From NCBI GenBank assembly GCA_030430245.1, contig JAUIFY010000025.1, positions 1 through 35,406 of the forward strand: a DNA stretch of 35,406 nt. Direction: 5' to 3'. Under the pieces are notes generated by a model. The model worked only from the letters and a program-made list of their open reading frames with translations, was not told the DNA's origin and did not search any database. This document shows positions 23,659-32,931 of the stretch, in pieces (the stretch's first letter is position 1; each line of letters starts with the position of its first letter). The stretch is from a bacterium. GTDB lineage: Bacteria > Desulfobacterota > Binatia > UBA12015. The position numbers and the translations under genes were made by a program.

Positions 23659-25770
23659 GTGCCCAAGAGTCGCAGCAAGACGCCCGCCCGAGCGGCGAAG
23701 AAGAAGGCGCCAGCCAAGAAGGCGCCCGCGAAAGCGAAGACGAAGTCTTCCGCCTCCGCAAAGAAGAAGAGCCGCCCGCGCAAGGCCGCGCCGAAGAAGG
23801 CGAGCTCGTCCACTCGAAGCTCGGCCAAGGTCGCGAGCAAGGCACGCACGAAGGCCGCCGTGACGAAGACGACCACCGCGAAGAAGAAGGCGACGAAGAA
23901 GGAGTCTTCGAAAGCGGGGTCCGCCGAGGTCGCGCTCGTCTCCGTCGACAAGCGCGACGACCCGAAGCTCAAGAAGCTCATCGATCTCGGCAAGGAGCGC
24001 GGCTTTCTGACGTCGAACGAGCTCAGTCAGGGCCTGCCCAAGCAGCTCGCGTCTCCCGAGGAAATCGACGGCGTCATGTCGATGCTCGGCGAGATGGACA
24101 TCGAGGTCGTCGAGAGCAGCGACTCCGAGGCCGGGGTCGAGTTCGACGAGGAGAAGGACGAGACCAGCGAGTGGAGCGAGGAGTCCGAGTCCTCCGGCAC
24201 GCCCACTCCCGCCACGAAGCGCACGACGAAGGCCGCCTCCACCGCGACGAGCGGCACCACGACCGACACCTCGGACCCGGTGCGGATGTACCTCCAGGAG
24301 ATGGGCGGGGTTCCGCTCCTCTCGCGCGAGGAAGAAGTCACGATCGCCAAGCAGATCGAGTCCGGTGAGAACGAGGTGAAGGAGACCATCTTCTCGATCC
24401 CGCTCGCGCTGCAGTACATCGTGATGCTCGCCGAGCGACTGCAGAGCGGCGAGATCAGCGCCAAGGAGGCCTTCGGCGACGACGACGAACCGAAGGACTC
24501 CGACGAGAAGGGCGACGAGCCGGACGATCGCGACCAGCAACGCATCGACGCGTTCCTGAAGCACCTGAAGGGCCTGAAGAAGCTCACGACCGAGCGCGGC
24601 CGACTCGAGCAGTCCCGACGCGGACGAAGGAGCGCCGCCGACCTCGACAAGCTGGCAAAGAAGGAAGAAGCGCTCGCCGAGAAGATCAAGTCGGCGCTCT
24701 ACGCGATGCCGCTCAACCGCAAGCACATCGAGGACATCGCCGAGAAGCTGAAGGAGGCCGTCGCCCTCGTCGACCGCCCCCGCGAGCTGATGCGCAACGT
24801 CAAGCGCCGCAGCGGAAAGAGCGAAGACGAGCTTCTGAAGCTCCTGCGCAGGGTCAAGACGACGGATCGAGCGAGCGCGACGGGGGTGAGCCGTTCCCTG
24901 CGCATTCCGGCCGACGAGGTGATCGACCTCGCCCAGAACGTGCGCGAAGGAAAGCAACACGCCCAGCTCGTGGAGAAGGAGGTCGGAATGACGACCGAAG
25001 CTCTCCGCGAAGCCGTCGACCGCCTGCGTCGCGGCGAATGGAAGGCGTCCGAAGGAAAGCGCGCCCTGATCGAAGCGAATCTTCGACTCGTGGTGTCGAT
25101 CGCCAAGCGCTACACGAACCGCGGTCTCGGCTTCCTCGACCTGATCCAGGAGGGGAACATCGGCCTGATGCGGGCCGTCGAGAAGTTCGAGTACCAGCGC
25201 GGCTACAAGTTCTCGACGTACGCGACGTGGTGGATTCGCCAGTCCGTTTCGCGCGCCATCGCCGACCAGGCACGGACGATCCGCATTCCCGTGCACATGA
25301 TCGAGACGATCAACAAGGTGCTCCGCACGTCGCGCTACCTGGTGCAGCAGCTCGGCCGCGAGCCGACCCCGGACGAGATCGCGACGCAGATGGAGATGCC
25401 GGTCGACAAGGTCCGCAAGGTCCTGAAGATCGTGAAGGAGCCGGTCTCGCTCGAAACGCCGATCGGCGACGACGAAGAGAGCGCGCTCGGGGATTTCGTC
25501 GAGGATCGCCAGAGTGTTTCGCCGGCGGACGCGGCGATGGCGATCAGTCTCGAAGAGCAGACCCGCAAGGTGCTCGCGACCCTGACCCCGCGCGAGGAGC
25601 AGATCCTGCGCATGCGGTTCGGAATCGGCGAGCGGTCCGACTTCACCCTGGAGGAAGTCGGACAGCGTTTCGCGGTCACGCGCGAGCGCATCCGGCAGAT
25701 CGAGGCAAAGGCGCTTCGGAAACTTCGCAATCCTGCGAGGGCCCGATCGCTTGAAACCTTCGCCGGATAG
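23659..25770 (+). CDS. rpoD: Primary sigma factor RpoD (sigma-70)
   Basis: A 703-residue housekeeping sigma factor. From the N-terminus: a Lys/Ala/Ser-rich histone-H1-like tail (about 1-85), region 1.1 (about 100-155), an acidic Ser/Thr-rich linker, region 1.2 ([18 protein letters not shown], about 204), a long non-conserved region (about 240-465), region 2 (from [17 protein letters not shown], about 467; [18 protein letters not shown] for -10 recognition), region 3, and region 4 ([15 protein letters not shown] to [18 protein letters not shown], about 641-690). The GTG at 23659 (VPKSRSKTP) is preferred over the upstream GTG at 23521, which would run through the leader and its repeats. The basic tail recalls mycobacterial SigA. 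dnaG, often next to rpoD, is absent. Confidence 0.95.
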   Translation: MPKSRSKTPARAAKKKAPAKKAPAKAKTKSSASAKKKSRPRKAAPKKASSSTRSSAKVASKARTKAAVTKTTTAKKKATKKESSKAGSAEVALVSVDKRDDPKLKKLIDLGKERGFLTSNELSQGLPKQLASPEEIDGVMSMLGEMDIEVVESSDSEAGVEFDEEKDETSEWSEESESSGTPTPATKRTTKAASTATSGTTTDTSDPVRMYLQEMGGVPLLSREEEVTIAKQIESGENEVKETIFSIPLALQYIVMLAERLQSGEISAKEAFGDDDEPKDSDEKGDEPDDRDQQRIDAFLKHLKGLKKLTTERGRLEQSRRGRRSAADLDKLAKKEEALAEKIKSALYAMPLNRKHIEDIAEKLKEAVALVDRPRELMRNVKRRSGKSEDELLKLLRRVKTTDRASATGVSRSLRIPADEVIDLAQNVREGKQHAQLVEKEVGMTTEALREAVDRLRRGEWKASEGKRALIEANLRLVVSIAKRYTNRGLGFLDLIQEGNIGLMRAVEKFEYQRGYKFSTYATWWIRQSVSRAIADQARTIRIPVHMIETINKVLRTSRYLVQQLGREPTPDEIATQMEMPVDKVRKVLKIVKEPVSLETPIGDDEESALGDFVEDRQSVSPADAAMAISLEEQTRKVLATLTPREEQILRMRFGIGERSDFTLEEVGQRFAVTRERIRQIEAKALRKLRNPARARSLETFAG

Positions 25771-25812
25771 CGCATACGTGGAAGTAGAACTCGACTCGAT
25801 CTCCCAGGACGC

Positions 25813-25829
25813 CCGGCCCGAGGGGCCGG
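25813..25829 (+). promoter_or_regulatory. Hairpin after rpoD, before the small ORF
   Basis: CCGGCCC, loop GAG, GGGCCGG makes a perfect 7-base stem 42 bases after the rpoD stop and 36 bases before the small ORF start. There is no T-run after it, so it may be a weak terminator, a pause site or a 5' structure of the small gene. Confidence 0.35.
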
Positions 25830-25865
25830 ACGTGGATGTTGTGTGGTGGTGGCAGGAGGTGTCCC

Positions 25866-26069
25866 ATGGAGAGCAGTTTGGAGAAGGAGTTGCGTGAGTG
25901 GCGTGAGAACCGGGGCCGCGCGTTGGATGCGATGGCCGCGTCGCGCGACCAGCTCTTCGCAGCCGCGCCGACTCCGTCGTTCAACAAGGGTGGGCGACGC
26001 GTCCGTGTGAACGGACAGGAAGTTCTCGTGGTCAGCAAAGCGCGCCGACCGCGACAGCTCTCGTCCTGA
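25866..26069 (+). CDS. Small basic protein of unknown function
   Basis: A 67-residue protein that I do not recognise. AGGAGG at 25854-25859 is spaced six bases from ATG 25866, a strong ribosome binding site, which favours real translation. The N-terminal half is charged and probably helical (ELREWRENRGRALDAMAASRDQLF); the C-terminal half is basic with possible short strands (GGRRVRVNGQEVLVVSKARRPRQ). No membrane segment or signal. It uses several TTG and CGT codons, unlike the neighbouring genes. It begins 95 bases after rpoD and could be its co-transcribed partner, for instance a nucleic-acid-binding or polymerase-associated protein; that is speculation. Confidence 0.55.
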   Translation: MESSLEKELREWRENRGRALDAMAASRDQLFAAAPTPSFNKGGRRVRVNGQEVLVVSKARRPRQLSS

Positions 26070-26072
26070 GCG

Positions 26073-26104
26073 CTGCGGCGCGCCCATCTGCTGCGGCGCG
26101 CCCA
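26073..26104. repeat. 14-base direct repeat, period 18
   Basis: CTGCGGCGCGCCCA occurs at 26073-26086 and again at 26091-26104, four bases apart. It starts a few bases after the stop of the small ORF. Function unknown; a duplication in GC-rich DNA is possible. Confidence 0.6.
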
Positions 26105-26111
26105 CCAGAGC

Positions 26112-26133
26112 GGTGTGCCCCGAGCGGCACACC
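26112..26133 (+). terminator. Stem-loop after the small ORF (possible terminator)
   Basis: GGTGTGCC, loop of six bases, GGCACACC forms a perfect 8-base stem 42 bases after the stop of the small ORF. No T-run follows, so intrinsic termination is uncertain; it could also be the 3' end of an RNA. Confidence 0.4.
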
Positions 26134-26243
26134 CCGTGCGCCGCGTGTGCCTCGTCGGCACGGCCGCGGTGACACACCCCGCCGACCCGATCGGCGAAGG
26201 CGACCGATTCTCGGGCGGAATCCAGAAACCCCAGGCGTGGCAC

Positions 26244-26269
26244 GGACGCTGCAATGCAGCACGGCGTCC
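26244..26269. repeat. Imperfect hairpin in the non-coding stretch
   Basis: GGACGC (26244-26249) pairs with GCGTCC (26264-26269), and the inner TGC/GCA adds three pairs with a two-base bulge. Possible RNA structure; no function assigned. Confidence 0.35.
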
Positions 26270-26423
26270 CCAACACCCCGGGCCCCGTCGGTCTCCCCCC
26301 TCCCACCGGCGGGGCCCAACCCCCCTCTCCCCGAAGCGCGGCCCCTGCCGCGGCGCCCCTGGAGAGCTGCGGTAGATCATGTCGCGACGCGTCACTCCGG
26401 CGCGCGTTGCGACCCCGGGAAGG

Positions 26424-26444
26424 CGTGTTAACGCTAATGACACG
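26424..26444. promoter_or_regulatory. LysR-type binding box (T-N11-A)
   Basis: CGTGT, 11 bases, ACACG is an inverted repeat with the T-N11-A spacing typical of LysR-type regulator sites, centred about 73 bases before the LysR start codon. Its AT-rich core (GTTAACGCTAATG) stands out from the surrounding GC-rich DNA. Autoregulation by the adjacent LysR protein is inferred. Confidence 0.5.
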
Positions 26445-26454
26445 TGCTCGGACG

Positions 26455-26504
26455 ATTAGAGCGCCTCACGTATTAGCCCAGCCGCTCATCCCGCGAACCA
26501 TTAG
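26455..26504. repeat. Three ATTAG motifs before the LysR gene
   Basis: ATTAG occurs at 26455-26459, 26472-26476 and 26500-26504, and its complement CTAAT at 26434-26438, within 71 bases of otherwise GC-rich DNA. These may be half-sites of a regulator or A/T-rich promoter elements. The last copy lies two bases before the LysR ATG. Confidence 0.35.
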
Positions 26505-26506
26505 CC

Positions 26507-27439
26507 ATGCACATCGAGACCCTGAAGGTCTTCTGCGACCTGGTCGACACCGGCAGCTTCTCGGTGGCGGCGGCCCAGAACTTCGTCACCCAGTCTGCCG
26601 TCTCGCAGCAGATCCGCACGCTCGAGACCCGCTACGGGCGAAAGCTCGTCGAGCGCGCGAAGCGACGCGTCCGGCCGACGCCGGCCGGTGAGATCTTCTA
26701 CGAGATCAGCAAGGACATCGTCTCGCGGTACCACGACCTCGAGGGGCGCCTGCAGGCGTTCGCGAACATCGTGGCCGGCACCGTCCGCGTCGCGACGGTT
26801 CACTCCGTGGGACTGTACGAGTTCTCCGAAGAGCTCAAGCGGTACGTAAAGGCCTACCCGAACGTGAACGTTCGGCTCGAGTACAAGAAGTCGAACCAGA
26901 TCTACGAGGACGTGCTCGCGGGCACGCTCGACGTCGGCGTCATCGCGTACCCGAGCAAGCGCCCGCAGGTGAAGCTGATCCCGTTTCGGGAAGACAAGCT
27001 CGTGATGATCTGCAACCCGTCCCACCCGCTCGCCAAGCACCGCTCCATCTCGATCCGAAAGCTCGACGGCCAGAACTTCGTGGGCTTCGAGAAGGACATC
27101 CCGACCCACAAGGCGATCGAGCGCGCCCTCCAGAAGCACAACCTTCGGGTGCACTACGTCGCCGAGGTCGACAACATCGAGGTCATCAAGCGAATCGTCG
27201 AGGTGGGGACCGGCATCTCCATCGCACCCGAACCCGCGGTGCGCCCCGAGGTGCGCAACAAGTCGCTCGTCGCGATCCCCTTCAACGACGAGACGTTCGC
27301 GCGCCAGCTCAGCATCATCCACAAGGAGGGCCGGCACTTCTCCCCCGCCGCGGAGAAGTTCATCGAGATGCTGACGACCGATCCGTCCGAGACGACCGAA
27401 ACGGCGGAGACGCCGGCGAAGGCCGCCGAGAGCAGCTGA
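26507..27439 (+). CDS. LysR-family transcriptional regulator
   Basis: A 310-residue LysR-type regulator. The N-terminal winged helix-turn-helix (1-60) has METLKVFCDLVDTGSFS-like sequence and VTQSAVSQQIRTLE; the effector-binding domain (about 90-295) is periplasmic-binding-protein-like, with VRVATVHSVGLY, VRLEYKKSNQIYEDVLAGTLDVGVIAYP and VGTGISIAPEP. It resembles CysB/CbbR-type regulators. The ATG at 26507 has no Shine-Dalgarno sequence. The last 27 codons are Thr/Glu/Ala-rich and overlap the 3' end of the convergent PadR gene. The effector and targets are unknown; a T-N11-A box upstream suggests it controls itself. Confidence 0.93.
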   Translation: MHIETLKVFCDLVDTGSFSVAAAQNFVTQSAVSQQIRTLETRYGRKLVERAKRRVRPTPAGEIFYEISKDIVSRYHDLEGRLQAFANIVAGTVRVATVHSVGLYEFSEELKRYVKAYPNVNVRLEYKKSNQIYEDVLAGTLDVGVIAYPSKRPQVKLIPFREDKLVMICNPSHPLAKHRSISIRKLDGQNFVGFEKDIPTHKAIERALQKHNLRVHYVAEVDNIEVIKRIVEVGTGISIAPEPAVRPEVRNKSLVAIPFNDETFARQLSIIHKEGRHFSPAAEKFIEMLTTDPSETTETAETPAKAAESS

Positions 27440-27947
27440 TCTCGCCCGCCGCGCGGTCGAGCATCTCCCGGGCCGCACGCAGCTCGACGTCGAGCTGCCC
27501 GAGCTCCCGCACACGGAGCAACCGAGCGAGCGGGGCCTCGTCCGGTACGCTCGTGTCGGCTCGCTCCCGTCGTCGTTCGATGGACCGGACGGTGCGCGTC
27601 CAGAGGGCGCACGCTTCGTCTCGCGCGAGTCCGCTCGCGTAGGCGAGGCGCACGAGAAACCCACGCCTCAGGAGCGTGCTCGCGGCGCGCGGTCGCTCGA
27701 GCCACGCGCGCAGGGCGCGAACGCCATCCTCGGTCAGGCGATACCGCGTGCGAACCCGGCCGCGCGCGAGCGGCTCCGGCCGGCCCTCGATCCAACCCTC
27801 GCGGCGAAGCACACCGAGGATCGCGTAGACGCGCGAGCTGTCGCACGGGCGGCCGACCGGGAGCGTCTCGATCAGCCGCTGGTGGACCTCGTACCCGTGC
27901 GCGGGCGCGTGCACGAGGACGGCGAGAACGACGTGCTTGAGTCCCAT
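27360..27947 (-). CDS. PadR-family transcriptional regulator
   Basis: A 195-residue PadR-type repressor. The winged helix domain (1-80) contains VVLAVLVHAPAHGYEVHQRL, RVYAILGVLRREGWIEG and RTRYRLTEDGVRALRAWL, typical of the family; a helical C-terminal dimerisation region follows (about 90-165). The last 25 or so residues are Ser/Arg/Pro-rich and encoded in the 80-base overlap with the convergent LysR gene, so they may be recent additions. The ATG at 27947 begins just before the domain. The LLM oxidoreductase gene ends upstream of it at 28000 on the same strand, so the two could share a transcript. Confidence 0.88.
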   Translation of the reverse strand: MGLKHVVLAVLVHAPAHGYEVHQRLIETLPVGRPCDSSRVYAILGVLRREGWIEGRPEPLARGRVRTRYRLTEDGVRALRAWLERPRAASTLLRRGFLVRLAYASGLARDEACALWTRTVRSIERRRERADTSVPDEAPLARLLRVRELGQLDVELRAAREMLDRAAGEISCSRRPSPASPPFRSSRTDRSSASR

Positions 27948-27999
27948 GGAGCGCGACGCTCTTCCAGGATCGGACCCCGCGCAATCGGCGTGGCGGAAG

Positions 28000-28938
28000 C
28001 TATGTCAGAAGCGGCAACACCTCGCGTCCGAACAGGTCGATCTGCTCCCGGCTTCCCCAGTCTCCGAACATGACCAGGACCGTCTCGACGCCGAGCGCGC
28101 GGCGCCCGAGCAGGGCCTCTGCGACCTGCTCCGGCCGACCGACGTGGACGTCGCCATCGAAGCGCGCGAACTCTCCGAGCGCGTCCCGGGCCCGCCCGGT
28201 CTCGCGGCGAACCTCGTCGTCGCTTCGACCGACGACGACGACGACCTGCTCCGAGACCTCGATCGTGGCCGGATCCCGCCCGATCCGCTCACACTCGGCC
28301 ACCAGCTTCTCCCGCCGCGCCCCGAGCTCGCGCCAGGCGGGATTGGGGCAGTTCCAGACGTCGGCGTAGCGGGCGACGAGCCGCAGGAAGCGATCGCCCG
28401 ATCCGCCGAGTAGCAGTGGCAGGGCCCCCCGCGCGGGCTTGGGGACCAGAGGAGCCTCCCGGACGACGTGGTGGCGCCCCTCGAACGACGCGCGGTCGCG
28501 CGTGAACGTCAGACGCAGGATCTCGAGCGTCTCCTCGAGCTGCTCCACGCGCTCGCGCGGCGACGGGACCGGATAGCCGAACGCCCGGTACTCGTCGTCC
28601 ATGTAGCCCGCGCCCATGCCGAGGACGAGACGCGCGTTCGAGACTTCGGCCAGACTGGACGCCATCTTCGCGAGCAATCCCGGGGGGCGATACGAGTGAC
28701 ACATCACGAGCGGCCCGAGGCGCATCCGCTGGGTCGCCATCGCGAGCGCGGTCAGCGCCGTCCAGACTTCGAGATGCGGACGATCGGGAGCCCCGGGGAA
28801 CCAGAAGTGATCGTCGACCCAGAACGATTCGAAGCCCGAATCCTCGGCCTGCCGGGCTCGCGTCCGGAGCTCCTCCCACGAGAGGCCGACCAGCGGAAGG
28901 AAGAGCCCGCAGCGGAGCCCGGCCGATGGGTTGCTCAT
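28000..28938 (-). CDS. Luciferase-like (LLM) flavin/F420-dependent oxidoreductase
   Basis: A 312-residue TIM-barrel of the bacterial luciferase-like monooxygenase family, which uses FMN or F420. Seen: GLFLPLVGLSWEELRTRARQAE-like N-terminus, SFWVDDHFWFPG, LEVWTALTALAMATQRMRLGPLV, LVLGMGAGYMDDEYRAFGYP, PLLLGGSGDRFLRLVARYADVWN and the final HVGRPEQVAEALL block. The pattern matches F420-dependent members more than FMN monooxygenases, but cofactor choice is inference. The ATG at 28938 is chosen since the barrel begins 10 residues later; the frame is open to 29082. It is divergent from asd across 142 bases and upstream of the PadR gene. Confidence 0.88.
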   Translation of the reverse strand: MSNPSAGLRCGLFLPLVGLSWEELRTRARQAEDSGFESFWVDDHFWFPGAPDRPHLEVWTALTALAMATQRMRLGPLVMCHSYRPPGLLAKMASSLAEVSNARLVLGMGAGYMDDEYRAFGYPVPSPRERVEQLEETLEILRLTFTRDRASFEGRHHVVREAPLVPKPARGALPLLLGGSGDRFLRLVARYADVWNCPNPAWRELGARREKLVAECERIGRDPATIEVSEQVVVVVGRSDDEVRRETGRARDALGEFARFDGDVHVGRPEQVAEALLGRRALGVETVLVMFGDWGSREQIDLFGREVLPLLT

Positions 28939-29008
28939 GGAGCCAATCCACCCCGTCTTCGAAACGCATGCAAGTCGATGGACGTGGAGACGCCGTCGCG
29001 TCGGGCCG

Positions 29009-29037
29009 TTGACAACACCAGACCCGAACCCGAGCAT
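29009..29037 (+). promoter_or_regulatory. Possible asd promoter
   Basis: A perfect -35 hexamer TTGACA is at 29009-29014; 17 bases later the sequence is GAGCAT, a poor -10 match. Transcription would begin near 29044, so the hairpin at 29042-29069 would be at the very 5' end of the mRNA. Confidence 0.3.
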
Positions 29038-29041
29038 CATC

Positions 29042-29069
29042 GGATGCCGCGCGCTCCGCCGCGGCATCC
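29042..29069 (+). promoter_or_regulatory. Strong 5' hairpin just before the asd ribosome binding site
   Basis: GGATGCCGCG, 8-base loop, CGCGGCATCC is a perfect 10-base stem ending immediately before AAGGAG (29070-29075). It could hinder ribosome access, protect the mRNA 5' end or act as an operator. No known riboswitch consensus recognised. Confidence 0.55.
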
Positions 29070-29080
29070 AAGGAGACGTC

Positions 29081-30160
29081 ATGGCAGTCCAACGAGAGTT
29101 CAGCGTAGCCGTGATCGGCGCGACCGGAGTCGCCGGTCAGCAGTTCGTGGAGGCCCTCCGGGGCCACCCCTGGTTCAAGATCACGGCCGTCGCCGCGTCC
29201 GCGCGCTCCGCCGGCAAGAGCTACGCCGATGCCCTGCGGGAGCCGAACGGGGCGAGCCGCTGGTATTGCGACTCCCCGCCGGACGAGAACGTCCTGCGGC
29301 TCACCGTGCAGGACGCGGCCGACCTCGACCCGGAAAGCGTCGACGTGATCTTCACGGCGATCGAGAGCGACGCGGCCAGGGAGCTCGAGCCGAGGCTCGC
29401 GCTTCACCGGCCCGTCTTCTCCACCGCGTCCGCATTCCGCTATGAGCCCGACGTCCCCATCATCGTTCCGGGCGTGAACCTGGAGCAGCTCGACATCATC
29501 GCGTCCCAGCGCGAGCGCCGCGGCTGGAAGGGGTTCGTGGTCCCGTTGCCGAACTGTACGACCGTCGGACTCGTCGTGACGCTCAAGCCCCTTCTCACGG
29601 CCTTCGGCATCGAGCGCGTGATCTTGACCTCGATGCAGGGCCTCTCGGGTGCCGGGCGCTCGCCCGGGGTGCCGGCGATGGACGTCCTCGACAACATCAT
29701 CCCGTTCATCTCGGGCGAGGAGGAGAAGGTCGAGAAGGAGACGGGCAAGATCCTCGGCGAGATCCGCGACGGCGCGTTCGTTCCCCACGGAGCACTGGTG
29801 CGCGCGACCTGCACGCGCGCCAACGTTCTCGAGGGACACACCGAGGCCGTGCACGTCGAGCTCGCGGGCGATCCGTCGGAAGGGCAGGTGCGCACCGCCT
29901 TCGAGGAGTACGGACGGGACTTCTGTGCCCGGGGCCTCCCGTCCGCGCCCGAGCGGATGATCCAGCTCCACGACGATCCGTACCGTCCTCAACCCCGGCT
30001 CGACCGCGACGCAGGCGGCGGCATGACCACCTCCATCGGACGGATCCGCCTCGACGAGCACGGCCTGCGATACATCCTCGTGTCCCACAATACGAAAATG
30101 GGAGCGGCCAAGGGGGCGGTCCTCGCGGCCGAGCACATGGCGGACCTGGGCACTCTCTAG
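29081..30160 (+). CDS. asd: Aspartate-semialdehyde dehydrogenase
   Basis: A 359-residue enzyme reducing aspartyl phosphate to the semialdehyde for Lys, Met and Thr synthesis and, in bacteria, diaminopimelate. NADP-binding GATGVAGQ at 13-20, the nucleophilic Cys in LPNCTTVGL (C159), QGLSGAGRSPGVPAMD (187-201) and the catalytic His in EGHTEAVHVEL (H253). Features such as PNCTT and the long N-terminal region fit the archaeal/fungal-type branch rather than the E. coli type. ATG 29081 is preceded by AAGGAG. It is divergent from the LLM gene and is followed by clpS after 67 bases. Confidence 0.94.
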   Translation: MAVQREFSVAVIGATGVAGQQFVEALRGHPWFKITAVAASARSAGKSYADALREPNGASRWYCDSPPDENVLRLTVQDAADLDPESVDVIFTAIESDAARELEPRLALHRPVFSTASAFRYEPDVPIIVPGVNLEQLDIIASQRERRGWKGFVVPLPNCTTVGLVVTLKPLLTAFGIERVILTSMQGLSGAGRSPGVPAMDVLDNIIPFISGEEEKVEKETGKILGEIRDGAFVPHGALVRATCTRANVLEGHTEAVHVELAGDPSEGQVRTAFEEYGRDFCARGLPSAPERMIQLHDDPYRPQPRLDRDAGGGMTTSIGRIRLDEHGLRYILVSHNTKMGAAKGAVLAAEHMADLGTL

Positions 30161-30227
30161 CGGAGCGCCGTGCCCGAAACGCTCTAGCAGCGATGCCGGA
30201 GGACGGTTAGGCTTTTCTTCGCGTCCC

Positions 30228-30547
30228 ATGGCGAGCCCCGAAAAAGGCGACGATACCGCAGTCGTCACGCGGACCAGGACCGAGAAGAAGGTCGAACGTC
30301 CGAAGCTCTACAAAGTTCTCCTACACAACGACGACTACACGACGAGAGAGTTCGTCGTGTGGGTCCTCGAAACCGTCTTTCACCGAGGCGAGACCGAAGC
30401 CGTTCAGATCATGCTGCACGTGCACAACAACGGAGTGGGCGTCGCGGGGGTCTATCCGCACGACGTCGCCGAGGCGAAGGTGCGCAAGGTGACCGATCTG
30501 GCCGAGCAGAACGAGTTCCCGCTTCTCACGACGATGGAGCCGGAGGA

Positions 30548-30551
<4 letters not shown>
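30228..30551 (+). CDS. clpS: ClpS adaptor for N-degron recognition
   Basis: A 107-residue ClpS adaptor delivering N-end rule substrates to ClpAP. The recognition residues occur at the E. coli numbering: N34, D35, D36 in LLHNDDYTTREF and H66 in MLHVHNNG. A flexible N-terminal extension of about 25 charged residues is the part that engages ClpA. ATG 30228 is the only suitable start. Its stop overlaps the clpA ATG (ATGA), with GGAGG just before, giving the expected clpS-clpA operon. Confidence 0.96.
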
Positions 30552-32857
<2,306 letters not shown>

Positions 32858-32868
32858 AGACAACGCCA

Positions 32869-32902
32869 CGGCCCGCCGATCCACACCGTTGGATCGGGGC
32901 CG
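32869..32902 (+). terminator. Stem-loop after clpA (probable terminator)
   Basis: CGGCC and CCGATCC (with a two-base bulge) pair with GGATCGG and GGCCG around an 8-base loop, making a 12-base-pair stem that begins 11 bases after the clpA stop. No T-run follows, so it may terminate inefficiently or protect the mRNA 3' end. Confidence 0.5.
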
Positions 32903-32931
32903 TACGCAGGCCGCGCAGGGGGAGACGCATC

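Larger units (their letters stand above)
26070..26506. other. 437-base non-coding stretch with several inverted repeats
   Basis: No credible coding frame is seen. It holds a direct repeat of 14 bases (26073-26086 and 26091-26104), a perfect 8-base hairpin (26112-26133), an imperfect hairpin (26244-26269), C-rich runs (26280-26350), a LysR-type box (26424-26444) and several ATTAG motifs before the LysR gene. It may contain a small RNA plus the LysR promoter; no tRNA signature was found. Confidence 0.5.

Noticed and set aside
23659..23914. Tandem repeat or CRISPR-like array in the AAG/GCG-rich DNA
   Set aside because: The repetition comes from Lys/Ala codons in the sigma factor tail, with no regular unit or spacers.
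23512..25296. 594-codon minus-strand open frame
   Set aside because: Antisense to rpoD; Leu/Arg-rich translation is the mirror of Lys/Glu-rich coding sequence.
26070..26506. tRNA or other known RNA gene in the gap
   Set aside because: No T-loop GTTCRA-like element with matching acceptor stem was seen; hairpins present do not form a cloverleaf.
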